From contig NZ_CP095864.1 of assembly GCF_023100845.1 (NCBI RefSeq), forward strand, positions 3,472,001 to 3,536,000: a DNA stretch of 64,000 nt, in the 5' to 3' direction. Under the pieces are notes generated by a model that saw only the letters and a program-made list of their open reading frames with translations, had not been told where the DNA came from and ran no database searches. This document shows positions 51,331-59,355 of this stretch, piece by piece (positions within the stretch are counted from its first letter, which is position 1; each line of letters opens with the position of its first letter). The translations under genes were made by a program, and so were the position numbers. The DNA is from Gordonia sp. PP30 (GTDB lineage: Bacteria > Actinomycetota > Actinomycetes > Mycobacteriales > Mycobacteriaceae).

Positions 51331-53390
51331 CTTCGGTGGGCCGCGATGACCGACAGGACGGCGTCGCCGATCTGCTCGACCCGCTCCGGGTTCATCCCGC
51401 TGATGCGGCGCAGCTCGTCGGGGGTCGACGGCAGCACCCGCGCCAGCTGCTTGAGGACGTTGCCGCTGCACACGTTCGGTTCGCTGATGCCCGCGGCCTC
51501 GGCGTAGTCGGTGCGCCACTCACGCAGCGCGTCGTGCACGGCCCTGTCCAGCCCGGCCGGCGCGGCCGGTTCCGCGGCGCGCGACCGCTCGGTGGGCACC
51601 AGGCCGTCGAGGAATCGTGAACGACGACGGGTCGCCGGCCTGCCCTCGGTGCGGGCCAGGCTCCACGACAAATGCAGGTGCTTGCGCGCCCGGGTGACGC
51701 CCACGTAGAGCAGACGGCGCTCCTCCTCGACCTCCTCGGGGGTGCCGGAGGCCCGCCCGAGCGGCATCGATCCCTCGTGCAGCCCGGTGAGCAGCACGGC
51801 GTCCCATTCCAGGCCCTTCGCCGCGTGCAGCGAGGCGAGAGTGACGCCGCGCTCGGTATCACCGCCGGTGCGTGCACGATCGGCCAGCGCGGACACGAGT
51901 CCCGGAAACTCCAGGCCGCCGCGCTCGGCCAGGATCTCGTCGGCCAGTTCCACCAGCCGGACCATCTGCTGCCAGTTGGCCCGAGCCGCCGCGCCCGGCG
52001 GCTCGGCCTCGGCGTAGCCGAGCGGGCGCAACGCCACTCGCACCGCCTGGGCGGCCTCCATCGGCGGGGGCGGTCCCTGTGCGAGCGCGCCGAGTTTTCG
52101 CAGCGCCGCCTTGACCTGCGGCCGCTCGAAGAAGCCGAGATCACCGCGCACCCGGTAGTCGATACCGGCGGCCGCGAGCGCCTCCTCGTAGCCTTCCGAG
52201 ACGGCGTTGATCCGGTACAGAATCGCGATCTCGTCGGCCGGAACTCCGGCGCGCAGCAGCCGCTTCACCTCGGCGACGACACCGACCACCTCCGAGTTCT
52301 CGTCCGGGTACTCGGCGAACACCGGGTCCGGGCCGTCGCCCGCCATGCCGAGCAGTTCCAGCCGGGTGCCCGCGACCCGGCCGCGCGCCTGGCCGATCAC
52401 CCCGTTGGCCAGCGACACCACCTGATGCGTCGACCGATAGTCGCGTTCGAGCCGGACCAGGGTGGCGTCCGGGTAGGCGCGGGTGAAGTCCAGCAGATAC
52501 CGCGGTGTGGCGCCGGTGAAACTGTAGATGGTCTGGTTGGCGTCGCCCACCACGGTCAGGTCGTCGCGGCCGCCGAGCCAGGCGGAGAGCAGACGTTGCT
52601 GGACCGGCGTCACGTCCTGGTACTCGTCGACGACGAAGCTGCGGTACCGCGACCGGAACTCCTCGGAGATCTGCGGTTCGCTGTGCAGGATCTCGGCGGT
52701 GTAGATGATCAGATCCTCGAAATCGAAGAACCATTCCCGCGAGGCACCGAGTTTGGCCTCCTCGTACGCGGCGAAGACCTGCGCGATGATCTCAGCCTTC
52801 ATCGGCAGGTCGCGGCCCGTCGACCGTTTCGGATAGTCCGACGGACCAATCAGGCACGACTTGGCCCATTCGATCTCGGCCGCCAGATCGCGGATCAGCT
52901 CGCGGTCGGCGGTGTCCAGACCCGCGTCGCGCGCCGCGCGCCGCACCATCGGGAACTTGCTGTCCATCAACTCCCAGCGGACGTCACCGAACGCCCGCGG
53001 CCAGAAGTAGCGCAGTTGCCGCAGCGCCGCGGCGTGGAAGGTGAGCGCGGAGACCTGCTGCCCGGGTGCCGAGACCCCGAGCGCGGCGAGTCGTTGCCGC
53101 ATCTCGGCGGCGGCGCGGGCGGTGAAGGTGACCGCGAGAACCTGGCCGGGATTCACTTGTCCGGAGTCGACCAGCGAGGCGATCCGGCGCGTGATGGTGC
53201 GCGTCTTGCCGGTGCCGGCACCGGCGAGCACGCAGACCGGGCCGCGCGGCGCGAGGACGGCCTCGAGCTGCTGGGGGTCGAGCCCGTCCCGGATCCCCGA
53301 ACTCCGCTCGCCCCCCGAGCCTCGTTCGCTCCCCGAGCCTCGCTCGCTCCCTGAGCGCTGCTCGCTCCCTGAGCTCCGTCGAAGGGTCAT
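51327..53390 (-). CDS. uvrD2: ATP-dependent DNA helicase UvrD2 (SF1, HRDC)
   Basis: A 687-residue SF1A helicase. Walker A is LAGAGTGKTRTITRR (about 55-69), motif II is VVDEYQDVTPVQQRLL, motif III is VVGDANQTIYSFTGA, and motif VI is VTRARKHL. The C-terminus contains an HRDC domain (LREWRTDYAEAAGISEPNVCSG), as in mycobacterial UvrD2, which unwinds duplex DNA 3' to 5'. Residues 5-34 are a hexapeptide repeat not seen in M. tuberculosis UvrD2, encoded by an 18-bp minisatellite. The downstream mobile-like element ends next to its stop. Confidence 0.93.
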   Translation of the reverse strand: MTLRRSSGSEQRSGSERGSGSERGSGGERSSGIRDGLDPQQLEAVLAPRGPVCVLAGAGTGKTRTITRRIASLVDSGQVNPGQVLAVTFTARAAAEMRQRLAALGVSAPGQQVSALTFHAAALRQLRYFWPRAFGDVRWELMDSKFPMVRRAARDAGLDTADRELIRDLAAEIEWAKSCLIGPSDYPKRSTGRDLPMKAEIIAQVFAAYEEAKLGASREWFFDFEDLIIYTAEILHSEPQISEEFRSRYRSFVVDEYQDVTPVQQRLLSAWLGGRDDLTVVGDANQTIYSFTGATPRYLLDFTRAYPDATLVRLERDYRSTHQVVSLANGVIGQARGRVAGTRLELLGMAGDGPDPVFAEYPDENSEVVGVVAEVKRLLRAGVPADEIAILYRINAVSEGYEEALAAAGIDYRVRGDLGFFERPQVKAALRKLGALAQGPPPPMEAAQAVRVALRPLGYAEAEPPGAAARANWQQMVRLVELADEILAERGGLEFPGLVSALADRARTGGDTERGVTLASLHAAKGLEWDAVLLTGLHEGSMPLGRASGTPEEVEEERRLLYVGVTRARKHLHLSWSLARTEGRPATRRRSRFLDGLVPTERSRAAEPAAPAGLDRAVHDALREWRTDYAEAAGISEPNVCSGNVLKQLARVLPSTPDELRRISGMNPERVEQIGDAVLSVIAAHRS
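53305..53376. repeat. 18-bp minisatellite (four units) inside the uvrD2 start
   Basis: Four copies of an 18-mer like CGCTCGCTCCCTGAGCCT occupy 53305-53376 in frame with uvrD2 (reading GSGSER-type hexapeptides on the minus strand) and end at CGTCGAAGGGTCAT, the start codon. The unit shares CCTGAGC and GTCGAAGG with the 42.5-kb array. Confidence 0.9.
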
Positions 53391-53461
53391 GCGTTCACCG
53401 TCTCACGGGGTACTGACAACCGCGGCGGCCCGATCGGCCCGGCGGAATGACGGCGGACAGC

Positions 53462-53704
53462 TCAGAGCAGGCCCAGCGCGGACATGACCTCACCGATGCC
53501 CGGATTGGTCTTGGTGGAGCCGTCGGCGAACTTCACCGTGGGGACCACCCGGTTCCCGCCGTTCACACTCTCGACGAAGGCCGCGGCATCGGCGTCGGCT
53601 TCGACGTCGATCTCGGTGTACGGGATCTCGTTGCGGTTCAGGCTCGCCTTGAGCCGGACGCAGAACGGGCACCAGGAAGTCGTGTAGACAGTCAAATCGG
53701 CCAC
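53462..53704 (-). CDS. Mycoredoxin-type glutaredoxin
   Basis: The GTG at 53704 gives 80 residues (Rv3198A position). The active site is WCPFC (residues 10-14) in the thioredoxin fold, with the TVPTVKF-like cis-Pro region (VVPTVKF) and NPGIGEV near the end. Mycoredoxin reduces protein mycothiol disulfides with mycothiol as electron donor; this is a good fit to a mycothiol-using organism. The longer frame upstream has no homologous content. Confidence 0.88.
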   Translation of the reverse strand: MADLTVYTTSWCPFCVRLKASLNRNEIPYTEIDVEADADAAAFVESVNGGNRVVPTVKFADGSTKTNPGIGEVMSALGLL

Positions 53705-53787
53705 GTCGGCCAGTCTAACGCCAGCCCGGCCCGATCCCGCCGGGCACCACGGCGCACCCGACGACGCATTCCGTCCATCCACTCGAA

Positions 53788-53831
53788 TTCCGTTGCACCA
53801 CACGCTCTATTCCAGGTGGTGGAACGGAATG
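53788..53831. repeat. 15-bp inverted repeat between nudC and the mycoredoxin gene
   Basis: ATTCCGTTGCACCAC (53788-53802) and GTGGTGGAACGGAAT (53817-53831) pair with one mismatch, 14 nt apart. The stretch 53705-53940 holds no gene. AT content is too high for a standard terminator; it may be an operator for the mycoredoxin gene. Further copies of the half-site ATTCCG lie nearby. Confidence 0.55.
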
Positions 53832-53940
53832 CCGGTGGTGAGACGGAATCCGGGCAACCGGCCTGCGACGTCGGAGCAGGGGCAGCGGGAGCAGCGGCGC
53901 GGCCCGTGGGGAGCGGGTGGAAGGCCGGCGATGCCGCAGC

Positions 53941-54888
53941 TCAGCCGAGCGGGACCGGCCACTCCATGGGATGCGTACGCGCGAGCGCCCAGCTGGTGAT
54001 CAGCGACCGCGCGATGGAGACGGGCGGCGGGAGCATGAGGTCGGCGCCCTCGGTGTCGGTGCCCCAGTCCGCGTGGGTGTCCAGGGCGGTCCGCACCTGA
54101 TCGCGGGTGAACCAGCGGGCCTCGGCCAGCTCGCCGTCGCGCAGGACGATCGGCTGCTCGGGGTCGGCGATCGCCTCGAAGCCGAGCATCAGTGACCGCG
54201 GGAACGGCCACGGCTGCGAGCCCAGGTAGGCCGGATCGCGGGCATCGACGCCGGCCTCCTCGGCGATCTCGCGCCGCACGCACTGTTCCAGCGACTCGCC
54301 CGGTTCGACGAACCCGGCCAGCGTGGAGAACATCGGCGACGGCCACACGTGCTGGCGGCCGAGCAGGACGCGATCGGCGCCGTCGTGCACCACCATGATG
54401 ACGGCGGGGTCGGTGCGCGGATACTCCTCGGCGCCGTCGGGCCCGAGCCGCACCCAGCCGGCCCGGCCGACAGTCGTGGGGCTGCCGTCGCGAGGCGAGA
54501 AGGCCGCGCCGCGGTGCCAGTTCAGCAGACCGAGCGCGGTGGCGAGCAGACCGGCGTCGTCGGCGCTGAGCAGATGGGCCCCGGAGCGGGGATCGCCGGC
54601 CGGGCCGGGCACCGCGTCGGTGCGCAGTGCCCAGACGTCGGTGTCACCGGCGAGGCCGAGGAACACCGCGCCGTCCGGCGGGGTCGCGCCGAGTCCGGGA
54701 GCCGTGACCCAGCGGAGGGCACCGGCGCCGTCGACCGGGTAACGTCCGGCGCCGTCGACCAGCAGTACCCGCGCCGTCGACCAGCCCTGCGCGAGTCGGT
54801 CGGTCGCGTCACGGAGATGGTCGGCCCGGTCGAAGCCGGCTTGCGACAGCAGCGGGGGTTCGACGAATTCGAAGGTCGCCATCGTCAC
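53941..54888 (-). CDS. nudC: NAD(+) diphosphatase NudC (Nudix)
   Basis: A 315-residue Nudix hydrolase (Rv3199c position). The Nudix box is at about residues 192-214 (GFVEPGESLEQCVRREIAEE...), followed by the NudC-specific SQPWPFP (224-230). NudC hydrolyses NADH to NMNH and AMP and can de-cap NAD-capped RNA. The Cys of the zinc ribbon found in E. coli NudC are absent (SPRDGSPTTVGRAGW in their place). GTG 54888 starts right after the K+ channel stop; ATG 54882 is an alternative. Confidence 0.92.
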   Translation of the reverse strand: MTMATFEFVEPPLLSQAGFDRADHLRDATDRLAQGWSTARVLLVDGAGRYPVDGAGALRWVTAPGLGATPPDGAVFLGLAGDTDVWALRTDAVPGPAGDPRSGAHLLSADDAGLLATALGLLNWHRGAAFSPRDGSPTTVGRAGWVRLGPDGAEEYPRTDPAVIMVVHDGADRVLLGRQHVWPSPMFSTLAGFVEPGESLEQCVRREIAEEAGVDARDPAYLGSQPWPFPRSLMLGFEAIADPEQPIVLRDGELAEARWFTRDQVRTALDTHADWGTDTEGADLMLPPPVSIARSLITSWALARTHPMEWPVPLG

Positions 54889-55959
54889 TCAGCTCCGCTC
54901 GCCCTGGCGCACGTACAGCAGCCGGTCGCCGACTTCGATGGCCTCGACCTCCGCGTCGCCGACGCGGTGCAGCTTGCCGTCGCGGACCACGCCCAGCACC
55001 AGGTCCTTGGTGTGCGCGGGCGAGCCGCCGGTCTCGGTCGGCTCCACCTCCCGCTCGGCGATGGCGTAGCCCTCCTCGGGGCTGAGCAGGTCTTCCACCA
55101 CCTCCACCACCGACGGGGTGATGGTGGCGATGCCGAGCAGCCGGCCGGCCGTCTCCGACGACACGACCACCGAATTGGCACCGGATTGGCGCATCAGGTG
55201 GGTGTTCTCCGACTCGCGGATCGAGGCGACGATCTTGGCCCGCGGGTTCAGTTCACGCGCGGTGAGCGTCACCATCACGGCGGTGTCGTCGCGGTTGGCG
55301 GCGATCACCAGCGCGGCCGCGTGCTGGACGCCGGCCAGGCGCAGCACGTCCGACTTGGTGGCGTCGCCGCGCACGGTCACCAGACCGTCGGCGGCGGCCT
55401 CTTCGAGGGCGGTGGGATCGTCGTCGACCACCACCACCTCGCCGGGCCGCACGCCGTCGGCGAGGACGGCGGCGGTCGCGGTCCGGCCCTTGGTCCCGTA
55501 GCCGACGACGACGGTGTGATTGCGCACCCGATTCCTCCAGTTCTGGATCTTGATCGCCTGTCGCGAGCGCTCGGTGAGCACCTCCAGGGTGGTTCCGATC
55601 AGCACGATCAGGAAGAGCACACGCAGCGGCGTGATGAAGAGGACGTTGATCAGCCGGGCGGACTCGGTGATCGGCGTGATGTCGCCGTAGCCGGTGGTGG
55701 AGAGGGTGACCGCCGAGTAGTAGAGCGCGTCCAGGTACGACAGCGTCGAGCCCTTGGCGTCGCGGTAGCCGTAACGGTCGACGTAGACCACGAGCGAGCA
55801 CAGGAACAGCGAGAACAGCGCCCACAGCACGCGGCGGCCGATGGCCTTGGCCGGACTGCGCTCCAGTTCGGGGATGCGCACGATACCGACGAGCGCGTAA
55901 TCGGGCTTGTCCAGCAGGTCTCCGTCGCCCCGCCGGGCGCGGCGCAATCGCTCACGCAT
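54889..55959 (-). CDS. Potassium channel with RCK/TrkA domains
   Basis: A 356-residue protein (Rv3200c position). Two membrane helices (about 43-62 and 103-125) flank the selectivity filter TTGYGD (about 88-93). The cytosolic part has an RCK NAD-binding domain beginning VVVGYGTKGRTATA and a C-terminal TrkA_C-like domain. It should conduct K+ under control of a bound ligand. The coding order channel-nudC is conserved in Mycobacteriales. Confidence 0.92.
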   Translation of the reverse strand: MRERLRRARRGDGDLLDKPDYALVGIVRIPELERSPAKAIGRRVLWALFSLFLCSLVVYVDRYGYRDAKGSTLSYLDALYYSAVTLSTTGYGDITPITESARLINVLFITPLRVLFLIVLIGTTLEVLTERSRQAIKIQNWRNRVRNHTVVVGYGTKGRTATAAVLADGVRPGEVVVVDDDPTALEEAAADGLVTVRGDATKSDVLRLAGVQHAAALVIAANRDDTAVMVTLTARELNPRAKIVASIRESENTHLMRQSGANSVVVSSETAGRLLGIATITPSVVEVVEDLLSPEEGYAIAEREVEPTETGGSPAHTKDLVLGVVRDGKLHRVGDAEVEAIEVGDRLLYVRQGERS

Positions 55960-55998
55960 CGGCGACCGCCGGGGTGCACGTCCTCACATCAGCGAAGG

Positions 55999-58900
55999 CT
56001 ACTCGATGGGCGCCTGCCCCACCGCCAGCAACTCCGCCAGCGCGTCGGCATCGGGAAGATTCTCCGGTTCCAGGGTGAAGTGATGGCGGACATACACGAA
56101 GGCCGCCCGCACCCGGTCGATGTCGACACCGCGCAGCCGGGCCCAGGCGACCCGATAGGCGGCCAGCTGCAGTTCCAGGGCCGGCCGTTTCGCCGGTTCG
56201 GGCACCGCGCCGGTCTTCCAGTCGACGACGAGGTAGCCCTCCTCGCCGCCGGCCGCACGCCGGTCGGCGAACACCGCGTCCATCCGGCCGCGGACCACCG
56301 TCGAACCGATCACCGTCTCGAAGCCGACCTCCACCTCCAGCGGCGTCCGGTCGGCCCACGGCGACGCCAGGAACGCCGCACGCAGCACCTCGAGGTCGTC
56401 GTCGACGGCGCTCTCGTCGGCGGCACCGGGAAGTTCGTCCAGGTCCAGGAGTCGCGTGGCACCGAAGCGGCGCTCCACCCACGCGTGGAAAGCGGTACCG
56501 CGCCGGGCCATCGGGTTCGGCCGGAACGGCACCGGACGACGCAGCCGCGCGGCGAAGGCCTGCTCGTCGGTACCGAGTTCCACCAGCTGGCTCACCGACA
56601 GCTGGCCGGGCAACTCGACCCCGACCTCGGCGGCGCCGGTGCGGCGTCGTTCATCGAGCAGGGCCGCGACCTCGGCCCGCCAGGCCGCAACCTCGGGGTC
56701 GTCGGTGTCCGGCGGATCGATGGGGACCAGTGCCCGGTCGGCGCGGGCCTGTTCGACGGCCGCGGCCGCCGCACGCAGCGCAGGGCGCCGCTCCCCCAGC
56801 CGGTCGACGGGCCACGGCGCGGTGACCGGTTCGAGTGTCATCGGGTTCTCCGCCCCTTCGGGCGGTGGCGGCGCATCGACGTCGATCACCAGCCCGGGCG
56901 ACCCGGCGGCGCGCACCAGTTCGGCGAGTTCGGTGAAGAACTCCGATCCGCCGCGCGGCTTGTCGCCGGTGGCCGACCAGTGGTGGGCGGACACCAGGAG
57001 CGTCTGTTTGGCGCGGGTGAGAGCGACGTAGAGCAGGCGCCGGTCCTCGTCGAGGCGACGCTGCTTGATCGCCTCCTTGTGCGCGGTGATCGCCTCTTCG
57101 AGTTCTTTCCGGTCACCGACCGCGCCCAGCGGCAGCGGTGGAAAGCCCTCGTCGCCGTCGCCGCTCGCCAGGTCGCCGCGCAGCGGTGCCGGCAGCTCGC
57201 GGGCCGAACCCAGCCAGGTGGTGTCGGCCTTGGCGCTCGGGAAGATGCCCTTCGCCAGGTGCGGGACCACCACGATGTCCCACTCCAGTCCTTTGGAGGC
57301 GTGCACGGTGAGGATCTGCACGCGTTCCTCGGCCACCTCGACCTGACCGGCTTCCAGGCCCTTCTCCACCGATTCGGCGGTGTCCAGGAACGCGAGCAGC
57401 CCGGGCAGGGTGGCGCCGGGACGTTCGGCGTAGGCGGCGATGTATTCGGCGAAAGCGTCGAGGTGTTCCCGGCCGGTGACGGCACCGCGCATCCGGCGGG
57501 CCCGGATCTGCGCCTCGACCGCGACCCCGATGGTCTGCTCGACGTCGGCGACCAGCTCGGGCAGCGGCTGCCCGATACGACGGCGCAGTCGTTCGAGTTC
57601 GCGACCGAACGCCCGGATGCGCTGGTATCCGGCGGCGGTATAGCGGTCGCGGTCGCCGGGGTCGACCAGCGCGTCGCCGATCCCGGCGGCATCCACCGAC
57701 TCCGCGGGCAGCGCCGATTCCAGCGCGGCGTCGAGTTCCGCGCGGGTGGCGACCACACCGGTGACCGGGTCGGCGGCCCCCGCCGCGAGTTCCCGCGCCC
57801 GCCGCCAGAGTGCGGCCAGATCGGCGGCGCCGAGCTGCCAGCGCGCCCCGGTGAGCAGCCGCATGGCGGCGGTGCCGGCCATCGGGTCGGCCATGAGGGT
57901 GAGGGTGGCGACGATGTCGGTGATCTCCGGGACATGCAGAAGTCCGCCGATGCCGACCACCTCGACCGGGATGCCCCGGGCTTCCAGGACCGCGGCGAGC
58001 GGCGCCGAATCCTCGTTGCGGCGCACCAGGATCGCGACCGTCGGCCGCGCGCGGCCGTCGCGCTCGGCGGCCCGGTAGGCGTCTTCGACGTGGCCGGCGA
58101 GCCACGCGCGCTCGTCGTCGACCGTCTCGGTAAGGGCGAGTCGCACGGCGCCCTCGGGCGCGTCGTCGCGCGGGCGGAGCGTGCTGACCGGCACACCGCG
58201 CGCCCGCAGCTGCGCGGACACCTCGTTGGCGAGGTAGAGGGTGCCGCGGCAGTTGCGCCAGCTGGTGAGCAGTTCGCGGCGGTGGGCTCCGGCCCACAAG
58301 CCGGCGCCGTCGGGGCGCGGGAAGTCCATCGCGAAGCGCGGCAGGTTGGCGGCCGACGCCCCGCGCCAGCCGTAGATCGACTGGATCGGGTCGCCGACGG
58401 CGGTCACCGCGAGCGGTGCGTTCCGCGTCCCGCCGAACAGCGCGGACAGCAACAGCCGCTGCGAGTGGCCGGTGTCCTGGTACTCGTCGAGCAAGACGGC
58501 CTTGATCCCGGCGCGTTCGGCGGCGACCACCTCCGGGTGCGTCGTGACCAACCGCGCCGCGAGCGACATCTGGCTGCCGAAGTCGAGGGCGCCCTGCTCG
58601 GTCATCTTGGCGCGCAACGCCTGGACCAGGGGCAGCAAGGCGCGACGTTCGTCGATCACGTCCTGTATCGCGCGCAGGGCCTTGCTCGGTTCGGCCCGCT
58701 GTCGCGGCCCCTTCGGCAGGGTGTCGATCAAGGAGTAGAGGTCACTGCCCGCGGCGGCGAGGGCGTCGTCGTCGACCAGATGCTCGGCCATCTCCGAGTA
58801 CAGGTTCAGGACGGCCTCGGTGACGCTGGACGGCACCTTCGTGGTGGCCAGCTCGTGCGGCCAGGCGGTGACCACGGAGAACGCGAGCTGCCAGAGCTCG

Positions 58901-59355
58901 GTCTCGCTCAGCAGCGTCGACGACGGTTCCACCGGCAGCAGCAGTCCGTAGTCGGCGATCAGCCGGCCCGCGTAGGCGTGGTAGGTGCTGACCTCGGCGT
59001 CGGCGCTGCGCAGCACCGCGGCCAGGTCACCGCCCGGGTCCCAGTCGAGCAGGGCGGGTGACCCGGCGAGCATCGACAGCCGACGGCGGATACGCGCGCC
59101 GAGCTCGCTGGCGGCCTTGCGGGTGAAGGTGAGACCGAGGATCTCGTCGGGCGCCACGAGGCGGTTGGCGACCAGCCACACCACCCGCGAGGCCATGGTC
59201 TCGGTCTTGCCCGCGCCCGCGCCCGCCACCACGAGCATCGGTTCCAGCGGTGCCTCGATCACCTCGACCTGCTCGTCGGTGGGCGACGGCAGTCCGAGGG
59301 CCGCGGCGAGCGACCGCGCCGAGACCCGGCGAACGGCGGACGACGGCTCAGTCAT
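55999..59355 (-). CDS. adnB: AdnB, helicase-nuclease subunit
   Basis: A 1118-residue UvrD-like helicase with a C-terminal RecB-type nuclease (Rv3201c position). Walker A is VVAGAGAGKTETMASR (about 41-56), motif II VLLDEYQDTGHSQRLLL, motif III TAVGDPIQSIYGWRGA, motif VI LTRAKQTLL. The nuclease domain has DWKTGAVPEP and LELQLAAYRVAW, the D-x-K and QxxxY elements. AdnAB is the mycobacterial end-resecting motor-nuclease. Its start overlaps the adnA stop by 8 bp. Confidence 0.95.
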   Translation of the reverse strand: MTEPSSAVRRVSARSLAAALGLPSPTDEQVEVIEAPLEPMLVVAGAGAGKTETMASRVVWLVANRLVAPDEILGLTFTRKAASELGARIRRRLSMLAGSPALLDWDPGGDLAAVLRSADAEVSTYHAYAGRLIADYGLLLPVEPSSTLLSETELWQLAFSVVTAWPHELATTKVPSSVTEAVLNLYSEMAEHLVDDDALAAAGSDLYSLIDTLPKGPRQRAEPSKALRAIQDVIDERRALLPLVQALRAKMTEQGALDFGSQMSLAARLVTTHPEVVAAERAGIKAVLLDEYQDTGHSQRLLLSALFGGTRNAPLAVTAVGDPIQSIYGWRGASAANLPRFAMDFPRPDGAGLWAGAHRRELLTSWRNCRGTLYLANEVSAQLRARGVPVSTLRPRDDAPEGAVRLALTETVDDERAWLAGHVEDAYRAAERDGRARPTVAILVRRNEDSAPLAAVLEARGIPVEVVGIGGLLHVPEITDIVATLTLMADPMAGTAAMRLLTGARWQLGAADLAALWRRARELAAGAADPVTGVVATRAELDAALESALPAESVDAAGIGDALVDPGDRDRYTAAGYQRIRAFGRELERLRRRIGQPLPELVADVEQTIGVAVEAQIRARRMRGAVTGREHLDAFAEYIAAYAERPGATLPGLLAFLDTAESVEKGLEAGQVEVAEERVQILTVHASKGLEWDIVVVPHLAKGIFPSAKADTTWLGSARELPAPLRGDLASGDGDEGFPPLPLGAVGDRKELEEAITAHKEAIKQRRLDEDRRLLYVALTRAKQTLLVSAHHWSATGDKPRGGSEFFTELAELVRAAGSPGLVIDVDAPPPPEGAENPMTLEPVTAPWPVDRLGERRPALRAAAAAVEQARADRALVPIDPPDTDDPEVAAWRAEVAALLDERRRTGAAEVGVELPGQLSVSQLVELGTDEQAFAARLRRPVPFRPNPMARRGTAFHAWVERRFGATRLLDLDELPGAADESAVDDDLEVLRAAFLASPWADRTPLEVEVGFETVIGSTVVRGRMDAVFADRRAAGGEEGYLVVDWKTGAVPEPAKRPALELQLAAYRVAWARLRGVDIDRVRAAFVYVRHHFTLEPENLPDADALAELLAVGQAPIE

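Noticed and set aside
54349-59061. 1570-codon plus-strand open frame opposite nudC, the channel and adnB
   Set aside because: It is the antisense shadow of high-GC genes; its composition (Arg, Gly, His, Gln-rich) has no recognisable domain, while the opposite strand encodes three clear protein families.
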